DNA of 64,000 bases from Nematocida ironsii. Taxonomy: Eukaryota; Microsporidia. The stretch's first letter is position 1, and each line of letters begins with the position of its first letter. A program made the translations under genes and the position numbers. The DNA is taken from assembly GCA_001642415.1 (NCBI GenBank), contig LTDK01000179.1, positions 167,273 through 231,272 of the forward strand, given 5' to 3'. This document shows, in pieces, positions 7,540 to 19,000 of this stretch. The notes under the pieces were generated by a model that saw only the letters and a program-made list of their open reading frames with translations, did no database searches and was not told where the DNA came from.

Positions 7540-9693
7540 TTATTCTTCTTGGCTTTTTAATGCCTTCTCTGCCATTAATAATACTTCATCGGGGAACCCC
7601 ATTCTTCTAGCGGTGTTTATTCCGTGTGAACTCTTTGCAAATCCATCTTCTATTTTATACGTCATTATAAGTCCATTTTCTTCTTCAACACTTCCTACTC
7701 TTTTGTTTATTATTCCTGGCATATGCGCCAGTTCATGGAAGTGTGTTGCAAACAATGTCATTGCTTTTAGTTTGCTAATATATTCTACTGTTGATGCCGC
7801 AATTGCATACCCATCTTCATCGCTTGTTCCTCTTCCTAGTTCATCAATAATAACTAAGGATTTTTCTGTTGCTTGGTTTAAAATGGTAGATACATCCATC
7901 ATTTCTGCCATAAATGTACTTATGCCTTTATCTGGATTATCCGATGCCCCAATTCGAATAAACAATTGGTGGAATATGGGAATGTGTGCATACGCAGCTG
8001 GTACATACGATCCTATCTGTGCTAATATAGAAATAACTCCAACTGTCTTTAAGAATGTTGTTTTTCCTCCCATATTTGGGCCAGTTATTATGCACACTCT
8101 TTTATCTTCTACTATCTCAAGATCATTCTTAATGGGCTCTTCTATTCCATTTGTCCGAATAAGCCTTTTTCTGTACAGCGCTGGAAGCAGTGGATGATAC
8201 ATCTGCTGCACTTGATAAATCCCATCTGAAAATTTGGGACATACTAAATTATTATTAGCTGCGTATTCTGCCAAACTTGTGAATACATCTAAGAAAGCGA
8301 CTGTATGATTTAGCACTTCTATCCATCCTTTGCATATAGAGAATGACTCAGTTAATGTTTTTAGTATTGACGCATGCTCTGCTTTTATTTGGCTCTCTGT
8401 GTTAGAAATCTTATAATTCATTAGTTTTATGGCATCTGTTGTAAACAATACTCCGGATTTCTGTGTAGTCAGTTTTATCTCTGTGGTGAGCCTGCCCTCT
8501 TCTATTCTTGGTATCTTAACACAATACCCATGCATTGGTGTTTTTTCAAGCTTACATTTAGATATTGAAAGACCTTTTTTAGTCACCACTTCAGTGTATT
8601 CGGTATATATTTCTTGTTCCTGTTCTTTTTTAACTCTATTTAGGATTACTAGTTGTTCAGTGCAATTTTCTTTAATTTCTTTGGTTTTTATGCATACCAC
8701 CTCTTCTATGTCATTAATTAAGTCCTGTGTATAGTCTAAAGAGTCTTTTATTAGTGCTTTTTCATGTGAAAGGCTTTCAACTTCTAATATGCACTGCTCT
8801 ATCTGCTGGATAGAGCATAGAAACTTATGTATTTTTATAATATTCTGCAGCGTAAGCACTCCAGACCTTTTGCATATAGTGAATGTATCTGGCGTTGATT
8901 TAACAGCTTTTTTCAGTTCTGAATTTTTCTCTAGTAACTCTGTGACAATTTGCTGTTTCTTTATAATCTCTGCCTTGTCTGTAGAGGGCGCTCTTATAAA
9001 TAATTGTAAAAGTCTTTTACCCTGCGGTGTCGAACAATTTATCTCATTTTCAATTCGGATATCCCCCGATAATAAAGAATCTGCCGCTTTGTCATCCATT
9101 CTTAGCACACTTCCCATTTCACTGTTCTTTATACTGTACCCCTGCGTGCTTATAGTAAGATGCTGTTCAAGCAATTCTAGCGTACTTGTACTCTTTTTCT
9201 GTATTTTATAGTGAGTTATTCCCAACGCTGTAAATACTTTGACTAAAGACTCATCTGTATATATTACTTCTTGAATATTTTCTGCATGTATAAGCTGTGC
9301 TAGATTAGTAAACAATTCATTATCCCCAAAGCTATATATACGGGCTTCTTTATCTATAGTTGATACAGATGCTATTTCTATCTCTAATTGTTGTGCTTTC
9401 TTTAATATTACACTTCCTATTCTTGCTATGTCCTTATCACCAACCAAAAATTCTGAATAATCTGCCCAGTTCCCTGGAGATCCCTCTCGCATTTTGACTT
9501 CCTTTCCATTAATTTCTGCATACTCTTGAAGAGTTTCTTTGTACTGGTTGATTATTATAGGAATCGTTTTGTAAAAAGTATCTCTTGTCATTTTTATACT
9601 ATTTTCTACCCTTTCATTTAATATTTCTCCAAAAATTCTTGCTGAGCTGCCGCTTGCCATGTACGAATCCTCCTGCAAGTATACCTTGACCAT
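7540..9693 (-). CDS. MSH2: MutS homolog MSH2, DNA mismatch repair
   Basis: MSH2 is the shared subunit of the MutS-alpha and MutS-beta clamps that recognise mismatches and insertion loops. The C-terminal ATPase is intact: Walker A GPNMGGKTT at residues 538-546, a GISTFMAEM block, Walker B and signature SLVIIDELGRGTS at about 612-624, then FATHFHELAH. The lever region includes INCSTPQGKRLL (MSH2 has C-K-T-P-Q-G-x-R-L). An SPGNWADYSEFLVG segment near residue 73 matches the MSH2 connector start, which separates it from MSH3 and MSH6. At 717 aa it is about 200 residues shorter than usual, mostly because the N-terminal mismatch-binding domain is cut down. The start is the ATG at 9693; M12 is an alternative. 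Confidence 0.92.
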   Translation of the reverse strand: MVKVYLQEDSYMASGSSARIFGEILNERVENSIKMTRDTFYKTIPIIINQYKETLQEYAEINGKEVKMREGSPGNWADYSEFLVGDKDIARIGSVILKKAQQLEIEIASVSTIDKEARIYSFGDNELFTNLAQLIHAENIQEVIYTDESLVKVFTALGITHYKIQKKSTSTLELLEQHLTISTQGYSIKNSEMGSVLRMDDKAADSLLSGDIRIENEINCSTPQGKRLLQLFIRAPSTDKAEIIKKQQIVTELLEKNSELKKAVKSTPDTFTICKRSGVLTLQNIIKIHKFLCSIQQIEQCILEVESLSHEKALIKDSLDYTQDLINDIEEVVCIKTKEIKENCTEQLVILNRVKKEQEQEIYTEYTEVVTKKGLSISKCKLEKTPMHGYCVKIPRIEEGRLTTEIKLTTQKSGVLFTTDAIKLMNYKISNTESQIKAEHASILKTLTESFSICKGWIEVLNHTVAFLDVFTSLAEYAANNNLVCPKFSDGIYQVQQMYHPLLPALYRKRLIRTNGIEEPIKNDLEIVEDKRVCIITGPNMGGKTTFLKTVGVISILAQIGSYVPAAYAHIPIFHQLFIRIGASDNPDKGISTFMAEMMDVSTILNQATEKSLVIIDELGRGTSDEDGYAIAASTVEYISKLKAMTLFATHFHELAHMPGIINKRVGSVEEENGLIMTYKIEDGFAKSSHGINTARRMGFPDEVLLMAEKALKSQEE

Positions 9694-9741
9694 TATTTAA
9701 GTAAGTAAAAATTGAAAATTATTCTTTATTCTAAATAAAGA

Positions 9742-10416
9742 CTAGTTCATGCCGTTAATTGCAGATTCTGCCAACTCTACGGCCTGCTCTGTCAAATTTG
9801 GCATATCATTAACAAATGACTTGCATATGTCATTAATTGTTTTGAATATGCTTGATTGGCTTTCTTTTATGGCTAGATTTGCCCTGCAGACCTTCATGTA
9901 TGAAGATGCGGTCTCAAGGTCAACAGAGGAGACTATTCTTAAAACCCTCTCTCCATTTAATTCGCTAATCTCTGCTGCGTTCTCGGATAATGTCAGAATG
10001 ACCTCAGTTACAAGGTTTGTGTCATTTAATACTGTAGACACTGATACATCTGTAACAAGTGGACCATACTTATTTAAATATGTAGAAAGTGTGGATAAAT
10101 CATCTCCAGAGAATAAAACGCTCTTTCCTTCCAGAGAAGATAAAACTTCGCTGATTAACTGCTCGGTTGAGCTGTAGTCGGCTGTAATAAATTTGCTCTC
10201 TGATGCGAATGCACTAATAAACTGTTCTGCTATGGAGTCTACTGGTATTTGCTCTACCCCACATTCTACTGCTGTATCTAAGGACACTGGGCACTCAATC
10301 TGCTCAATGTTCTGAATAATTGTTAGGTCATCGTTGTTTACTATACTTTCTACTTCAATTGGGGTTATGTCAATTGTGTTTGGCTGCTCATCATAGTTGC
10401 TCATAAAGTTTTCCAT
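9742..10416 (-). CDS. Acidic helical protein, unknown (224 aa)
   Basis: No family was recognised. The product is strongly acidic and rich in Ser, Thr, Val, Ile, Asn and Glu, with almost no Arg or Lys before about residue 70. From about residue 60 it has an amphipathic helical character (EQLISEVLSSLEGK, TEVILTLSENAAEI), ending in helices with few charges. There is no signal peptide or membrane segment. It lies 48 bp upstream of MSH2 on the same strand, and the even base composition matches the conserved genes around it, so it is probably a real, expressed gene. The start may be M1 or M5. Confidence 0.6.
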   Translation of the reverse strand: MENFMSNYDEQPNTIDITPIEVESIVNNDDLTIIQNIEQIECPVSLDTAVECGVEQIPVDSIAEQFISAFASESKFITADYSSTEQLISEVLSSLEGKSVLFSGDDLSTLSTYLNKYGPLVTDVSVSTVLNDTNLVTEVILTLSENAAEISELNGERVLRIVSSVDLETASSYMKVCRANLAIKESQSSIFKTINDICKSFVNDMPNLTEQAVELAESAINGMN

Positions 10417-11254
10417 TAAAATTTTACTAGTGATAAATTAATATATAGTAAAAATTTTCCAGGCTTTTCCCAGAAAAGGCTTATAATAAATTGATGCATA
10501 GTCAATTGGCTTTTTACTTTTACAAATATAGACTTATTAAATTTTTATTATTCTTTTCATATATAGCTTTAGGTGTTTATATATTGCTGTTATAGATGAC
10601 TTTGTGTAAGTAGGCTAGAGACTGCCGCGTGTATTATAATTCGTTGTGTGATAGAAAATGACATAGTCATAAAATATAAAGCGCATCTAGCTAGCTCTAG
10701 TGATATTAGAATGTACACTCGATTTTTCTTGTGTTATAGGAAATATCATAGAAAAATCTATACTGAATATGTTAAATAAAGTTATAACAGAGATAAAGAA
10801 TTTTTAGACTGTTTAGATATTTTCGCAGTTTATTGGTGTTTCTCTATTTATTTTTATCCTTTGAAAGACTTTCACATCTATAGTTTTATTATTTATTATG
10901 AATATTCATATTCTAATGTATTTACCATATTGTTCTTAGTAAACCAGAATTTCTTAAATACTATAATAATTTGGATATGCGCATAGAAATTTCTTCTAAA
11001 ATATTTTTTGATAGACTTTTTCTTATAGCTTTCTGTCTTTTAGAGGAATTTCTACTATAATAGTAAATAGTAAATATATATTTAAATACATGTGTGAATA
11101 TTTGACCAATAAATACGGGCAATATTTGGTCTGTTAAATTTGCATATATTGGTCCAATTATTTTGATTTATATTTTATAGAAACATTATAATTGACCTAT
11201 GATCAGCCAACTTTGTAATTCCCAGTTAAAATTAGAATTATGGGCTCTCCTTAA
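10417..11254. other. 838-bp AT-rich spacer
   Basis: This is a divergent spacer between the acidic orphan and the tail-anchored protein gene. It is AT-rich with no frame worth calling. Short direct resemblances such as two TGACCTATGATC/TTGACCAATAAAT patches near 11100-11200 were noted but are not convincing elements. Confidence 0.5.
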
Positions 11255-11929
11255 ATGGAACATCATAATAAAATAAAAACTGAAACGCTAGAAAAGAAAG
11301 CACACGATTATTACAATTGCATATGTGATGCAATTAAGGAAAAAAATTCATCTTTCAGTAGTCTTGCTGATGTTGTAAAGCTTCCAGATTTAAGTGACAT
11401 GTGGGAAAGCAAGAACAGCGCCGATAATTTATATGATATATTTAAAGAATACAAAGCCCGGGAGCAGATTTCTATTAAAAACGATCTAACAGAAGACCAA
11501 GAAAAAGAAATATGCAATGCAATAGATCAAAAGATAAAAGAATCCATATGCGAGGATGCTTTAAAACAGCTAAAGAGTAAAATAGATGAAAATGGTTCTA
11601 TTATGCTAGGTATAAATCGCCATATAGGCGACTATAGCAATTATAGCAACGATAAAGCTCTTGAATACTTGTATAATAATAAAAGTATGATAGAGAAAGA
11701 AGTCTCCAATTTATTAATTATGTGCAGAAATATGTACACTACAAAAGAATATTTTGAGAAACTATTAAACAATGAAATAAGCAAGAGAACAAGCAGCTTA
11801 CCTACATATAAAATGTCAAAAGAAAAAAAGAAACTATGTATAATAGCATTGGTTGTATTTGTTTTTGCTATTGCCTTAGTAACAGGCGCAATATTTATGC
11901 CGAAGTTATGTTCAAAGAAAACTGGCTAA
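11255..11929 (+). CDS. Tail-anchored membrane protein, unknown (224 aa)
   Basis: The N-terminal 185 residues are hydrophilic, helical and charged (Lys/Glu-rich), ending with KEKKK directly before one hydrophobic segment at about residues 193-216 (LCIIALVVFVFAIALV) and a short basic tail. This is a typical tail-anchor layout, placing the bulk in the cytosol and inserting post-translationally. There is no signal peptide at the N-terminus and no recognisable domain. It is flanked by long AT-rich spacers on both sides (838 and 1163 bp), in the same region as the 2249-aa coiled-coil gene. It shares its layout, but no evident sequence, with the tandem pair at 26.5-29.6 kb. Confidence 0.65.
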   Translation: MEHHNKIKTETLEKKAHDYYNCICDAIKEKNSSFSSLADVVKLPDLSDMWESKNSADNLYDIFKEYKAREQISIKNDLTEDQEKEICNAIDQKIKESICEDALKQLKSKIDENGSIMLGINRHIGDYSNYSNDKALEYLYNNKSMIEKEVSNLLIMCRNMYTTKEYFEKLLNNEISKRTSSLPTYKMSKEKKKLCIIALVVFVFAIALVTGAIFMPKLCSKKTG

Positions 11930-13092
11930 ACCCGGATAGTTCTTTAAGTAGTATAACATTACTCTCTGTTAAATACAGGTATTTGGGCATTACTAAGCAT
12001 TTTGGTACTGGTTTTATTTTATAGAAGATGTTTGCATTAAATTATTCTATATGTTTGGTTATTTAAATTATTCCAAAAATAAATCCGTATTTACCAATAA
12101 TTATTTTTTCTACCATAGACACCTTTTCTAATTTTAAATTTTATAGTAATAGCATATAGATTATGCTTTAATAAACAATTAAATACATCGGAAACTATAC
12201 AGGCAGTCTGAGTAGAGACCAACCAAAACATATATGCAATACTATGCAATGGGCTATCATTTAAAACTTGACGTGTTTAATACATATATATACTAAATAA
12301 TGTGTCAACAACCACAAGCACACTGTAGTACTATAATAAATTCTGTGTCTAAACAAATACTATAAAGTATCTTAAAACTTTTCTTTAAACTGATACAATA
12401 CGATTATCTTAACACACATTTGATATTTTATTTGCATATGCGTCATATAAACAACAATTAAGACATATATGTAAATAAATTTGATAAGTTAGATATTTTT
12501 GTATAAACCAACATATTGTATAGTAAATACAATATAGTATTAGTGTTTATGAATTTCTTATATTTCTGGATGTTTTTTCGGGTTTATTCAAATTGTGGTT
12601 TTCTGTTATAATAAAGGCTAGTTAGTACAAGAGTATTAATTAAAGTAATGCCACTATTTTATTTATAAAAATAAATATGTAAAGAATAAATAATTTTACT
12701 TTCGAGGTATATTACACATCACCAAAAACATTCCAAATGCTATTGGTGAGAATGTACAATAACAATTTTAGTTAAAGAAAATGTGCATGTTTGTTCTAAC
12801 TGAAAAAAGAATCTTTGGTAATTGATGTTTTATTATTTTATACATCTAGTATGTATATTAAATAATACTGATTGAATCCCCATTTAATTTATTTCTTAAT
12901 TAACAGCTCTATTAACCAAATACAACAAATCAGTAAAATATATTAAAAACAACAAATATTAGAAGTAAACCACATAATAATTCGATAAAAACAAACAAAG
13001 AATACTAATTTATCTCAAAAACATATGATTATATAAATATTTACATTTTGATTTTCAAATGTATAAATATACCATTTGCACAGAAATGTACC
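11930..13092. other. 1.16-kb AT-rich spacer upstream of the giant gene
   Basis: The stretch is AT-rich with many stops in all frames; no gene is supported. It contains runs such as TATATATACTAAATAATGTG near 12290 and CACATCACCAAAAACATTCC near 12715, without recognisable structure. The frame of the downstream gene is open slightly 5' of its ATG (to a TTG at 13048), but a non-ATG start has no support. Confidence 0.5.
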
Positions 13093-16000
13093 ATGAAATA
13101 TCTAAGAAAGTTTTTAGTATGTGTCTTTGTATTTGACACTCTGCTATTTTGCTATGTTGTTGTTTCAACATATAGGCAAAGGCGCAAGAACAATACAAAC
13201 TTACATGTAGTAGAAGAAGAATTATATTCAAGTGAGAGTATAGCAAATGGAGATAATATAGAAATAAGTGAACAAAAAACTATTGATAGTGACTCAGCAG
13301 TATTTTTAAAAGAATCAAGCAGTACAGATGAACAGAACTCCAATAAAATGGATGTGAGCCAGTCTGAGGACAGTTTATCCGATGAGTACAGTAACATACT
13401 ATACAAAAAGGACAATAGCACACTTTTGGATGGAAAATTAAATTATGAATTTTCAAGAGAAGGGTCAACTAACACTAATGTGAGAACCATTCCCACCATA
13501 AAGACTGTGTTTAATTTAAATACTGGCACACCACCACATGCTCTATACTTCCAAGAAAACAGTGACGACATGAACTCTCCCATGTTCATTGAAGGCACAG
13601 AAGCAGAAGAAAGTAATAGAATAGAAGAACTGAAAAGAAAAGAGTGTGAGTTTTATCATGAAATAATTAGAAAAGCTGGGCTGAATAGAATAAAAAGAAT
13701 AGAAACCGAGCTAAAGGCTCAAAAAGAAAGGATAGACAGCATAGATGCCCAGAATGCATTGATAGAACAGAATAGAGTAGAAGAAGAAGCTAGAAAAGAA
13801 GAAACAAATTATACTAAAATTAGTGCAAATATGATTTCTGGGCAAATTTCCAAGTATGCTTATTCACAGAGCATGGTAGAAAAAGCAAAAATCTATGAAA
13901 AAGTACTGGAGCTAGAAAAGCTAAAAAAAGAAGAAGTTGCAAGGCTAGAAAAGCAGGAAAAAACCAATTTGCTTCTAACCAATGCACAGCTGCAAGAAGA
14001 GATTATAAAAATTGTAGAATGCACTGACTGTAGTGAGCTAGAACAAATAATAACAGAAAGCAGGCTCGAATCAGAAAATTATAAGATTTCCATTATGCAT
14101 GCATTAGAAGAGATCAAAAAACTAGTTGAGGGTGTTACTAACAAGAGCATGCTAGTAGAAAAAATCAAAGCTAAGAAAGAATTGCTTATAAAACAGAAAG
14201 AAAAATATGTTAAACTAATTTGCAATTTAAATAAAAAGAAGAATAAGACAATTGCATTGACAAAAAAAGCCCTAAATGAAAAATGCCGGATTAAATACAA
14301 ACTCAATAATGCGCATGCCCAGATAAGAAGACTAACAGAGCAACTTCATATAATGGAAAGAAAAATAGAGGAATTAACTAATAGTAGTGTGGATGCAGAT
14401 AAAAATTCTACCGAGGAAATTAGAATATGCCGGGATGAAATAGATAGATTACATAAAAGTATAAATAGCCAAAAACAAGAAATAAAAATATACAATGAAA
14501 AAATAGATGAAATGGAATGCAGTATAAAGAATCAAGCATTAAATGAGCAGTCTATTAAGAAAGAAGTTTCTTATAAGAACGATATGCTAGAAAAATATGA
14601 AAAAGAAATGAAAGATCTTGAAAACATACAAAAAGAAGAAAGAGACTATATATTTTCTTTGTATGCCCAGTTGAAAGCGTATGAAGCACAGATAAAAGGC
14701 GAGAACTTTAATGCTGAAAACTTAGGTGACAAAGAGTCAGAAAAAAGTATGAGTACCGAGGAAGAAGCTTTAGAAGACCGCAGTATTGAAATGGATAAGC
14801 CAATTAAAATGCCTAGGCTATCTATTGAAATGATGATAGACTATATAAAGAGTGCGTATGGTAAGATGGAAAAAAGAATAGAAGATTTAAATATGGAGCG
14901 TGATGAGATTTCGACAAAATATAAAAAGCTTCAAGATGAGTATATAAGTATGGAAGATATATTAAGTAAAACAGGCGATAATGAAGAACTTTTTGTTGAG
15001 AAATTAAAAGAGAAGGAAGATCAGAAAAAAGAGCTGCAAATTGAACTAACCAGTAAAATTCAAAATATAAAAGACATGCAAACCAAGCTGGATGATCTGC
15101 GCACTGCTGTGAAAAATGCAGAAATCGAGCATGCAAATCTTTCCCATCAGCACAATATACAGAAAAATGAAAAACAAGAGCTGGAAGAAAATTTAGAGCA
15201 GGCAAAAGAGAAAATAGAAAAGCTCACTACAGATCTAAACATGTCTATGAAAGACAATGAGGAGAAAAAAGAAGAGTTAAAGCTACAAACATTTTATTTA
15301 CAGAATAATATAGATGCCAATATAAAAGATAATAACTTAAAGAAGCAGATGATCGATGAATTAGAGGCAAAAACCAAGAATCTAGAAGATATGTTAGAAA
15401 AGTCTAATCAGGAAATAACAACAAAAAATGAGGAGATACAAAGGTATAGTTATAAAAAGATGGAGTTATCTGAGTCTATATCTAACAAAGATACTGATTT
15501 GAACCTACTAAAAACAGAAATAGATAATTTAAAGGCTGAGATAGATTCTAAGAAAGAAGAATATGATAGAGTTTCGGCCGAGAAATCAGATATGCTTATT
15601 AAGAATGAAGATTTAAAGAAAGAGCTACAAAAAGCAGAAGAAGGTATTGAAAACATTCAGAAAGATTTAGATGCATGCATAAATGAAAAGAACAATCTGC
15701 AACATGAATTGAGTGAGGAAAAGAATAAAATAGATGAATTGAAATCTCAGTTAGATAACAAAGATACTGATATAAACAGCTTGCAGCAGCAAATAAACAA
15801 ATTAAATGACATAATAGAACAAAAAACAGAAGAAATCCAGGCGCAATTAACGTCAATTAAAACTGAAAATGGTGTGCAAGAAGCTTTGCAAACGCAACTA
15901 AATGAAGCTATAACAAGGGAAGGTCTGATTAATGAAGAACTAAAATTGTATATACAAAAGGAAAATGAATTAAAGATTGATATAAGTGAAAAGGCCAAGC

Positions 16001-19000
16001 AGGTGCAGTCTTTAGAAAAAACCATAAATATTTTAAAAAAAGATATGGAAAATCAAATGAAAGAAAATAGTAATGACAAAGCCCGTTATGCTGAAATATA
16101 TAAAGAATATACCAATTCAATAGAAACAATAGATACCTTAAAGAAAGAGATTGTGAGTATTAATACTACCATAAATGACTATAAAACAAGATTTAGTAAA
16201 TTAAAAGATGAACAAGCTATTCAAAAGAAAACTATACAAGATCTAAATAGTGAGTTAAAGGAAGCAAAAATCCAAATACAAAAAAAAATAGAAGAAAATC
16301 ATGCTCTTAGTGAACAGAAGGAGACAATGGCAACTAACTATATGAAAAAACTAAAAGATTGTATGGAAATTGCAGAATCGCAAGAAAATCAACTTATGGA
16401 GAAAACAAAATACTATGAAAAAGAAGTGATTGATCTGAATATCGAAATAAAAACTCGTAACGATAAAATAAAGAGTCTAACCGAGTCTCTGAGTACCTAT
16501 AAAAATGAATTAAAGAAAAAAACAAAAGAAAGCCAGAGTAATTTAAGTGAAATTGATGAGTTAATCGAAGAATATAGTAAGTCAAAAGCACAATTAGATA
16601 ATGAAAATAAAAAACTAAAAGATGCAAATGAAAGCTTGAAAAAATTAGAAGATGAGAAAATCCGCCTATTAGACGAATTAAATGCTAAAAACAAAAAAAT
16701 AGATAAAATGTCGATAGAGATAAAAGATCTAAATGAACTAGCAAGCCATAGAAATAGTGAGATAAATACTCTTAATACATCTGTTAGTAGCAATCATGCA
16801 ATGTGTAATAATCTAAACCAGAAAATAAAACAAATGGAGGAAGATTCACAGAAAACTAGCAGTCAACTGCAGGAAAATAAGGAAAGAATAGATGCTTTAA
16901 CCATGGAGATAGCTGACAGAGAAAATACTATACATGAATTAAAAGAGGAAATAGCCAAAATGCAAACTATAATTGATAAAAAGAACATAACAAATCAGGA
17001 AAATGTTTTAGAAATCGCAAATCTTAAAACTGAAATAAGCAATTTAAAACAGGATCTAATGAAAGAAAAGGATCGAGCAAATGATGCTGACGCAAAGCTA
17101 AATACATGCAATGCCAATAAAGTAAAGTTGCAAGAGGAAATAGACAGCTTGTCTGCTACTATATCCAATAGAACAAGTAAAAGCATAGATTTGACAAAAC
17201 AAATTCATGAGCTAGAAAAAAATAAGAAAGACTTAGAGTTGAATTTAAAAACTGCAGAAGAGACTATAAAAGAAACCGGCAAAAAGCTTGAAGCAAATAA
17301 AAATACAATAGAAAATCTTGAAAGCAGCATAAATGACTTTAAAACCACTATAGGTAATAAGTCAAATGAATACGATGCCAAGCAACTAGAAATCAATGAT
17401 CTAAACGAAAAACACAAACAATTAACAGAGGAATTAAGTAAATATAAAAAACAAATAGATTCCTCTAATGTGGATACAAAAAACTATGAAGAAAAGACTG
17501 AGCAGTTAGAAAAGGCTCTAAAAGAAACAAATATAGCATTAAAAGAGTTAGAAACCAGCAAAGAAACCATAGAAAAGAATCTGAAAGATCTAAATGATGA
17601 ATATGATAAAGTTTACGAGGAGTACAAGAAATTAAATGAAAATTGTATGCGTTTGACGGAAGAATTGAATGATTCGAAAAAAGTTCTAGAACAGAAAGAG
17701 GAAGAATTGCTGAGTGTTAAAGAAGAATGGATTAAATCAGAAACTGACTTGAAAGAGACAATACAAATCATGCAGAATAGCGTTGCCAATGGAACAACCC
17801 AAAAAGATGAAATGCATGACCATATTCTTAAATTAACGGCAGATCTTAAAGATACTAAAAATGTATTAGAAAGCACACAAAATTCTCTAAAGGCTACTAA
17901 TGATAAATTAACGCAGCTTAAGGAAGAAAAAAATCAGCTAGAAAACGAATTGGATCGGGCAAGATTTGATATAGATCAAGGAAAAGAGGAATTTAAAGAG
18001 CTATTCCAAGCACATGAAAGTTTAGAGATAGACTATTCTAATTTAGAAAAGGAGTATAATATTTTAAAAGAGACTTTAGACCAGAGGCAACTAGAAAAAA
18101 AAGAATTAGATAAACTGAAAAAAGAGATCGATAATGAAAAATCAAAACCGAAATTAATAGATGCATTGAATTCAATTGAATCTATTGATATTGCAAATGA
18201 AAACGAGGCGTCCAAGATATTTTTAAACGCTGAAAACGATGAAGTACGTAGGTTCAGAGAGATGCCAGCCGCTAAAAAAATGAAGATTGTATATGACGAA
18301 ATCCTAGAAATCCAAAATTCTTTGGTAGTAGAAGAAAAACATAATTTTGTATGGCATCATTTCTTGTTATTTGACACAGAAATAATGCCCAAAATTGATT
18401 CTAATGAGATAAATATAGGCCCTGTCTCAATGGACCCTAAAAATTGGATTGTCCACCTCATAAGACATAATATGATGTATAAAGAGCAGGCCGCAAAAAT
18501 GAGTTACTGCTACTTTAAAGAATACAATCCAACTTCTATATCAAATATACACAATCGGCTTTCAAAAACCTATCAAGATGGCACAAACAAAAAACCACAT
18601 GCCATTGTTTTAGAGAATATGGTGCGATATTGTACTACTCTTCATAAATTTTTAGAGATAACTAGTAAATTTGTTTTCCTAGAAACTAATACACTTTCTA
18701 AACTGGCAGATGAGCAATATAAGTCATTGTTAACTGCTACGAATCTAAATCGGATAGGTACCAAGCATACATGGTTTTCTGAGATGCAAAAGAACTTTAA
18801 AGACACAAATAATGTACTTCAGGATTTATATAATGACTGGATAATAATACAAAAAAATAGAGAACAAATAGGGCGTGAGATGGCTAATTCTGGAGAGAGC
18901 CCCTATGCAGTTACTAGCGGCTCGAATGAAGAACCAATTCTAGACAGATATCTAAGTTTAGATGAAGATGTTTCTTCTTTAGATGTATTTGTAACTTATA

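Noticed and set aside
7499..8197. 232-codon plus-strand frame
   Set aside because: It is antisense to the conserved MSH2 ATPase domain.
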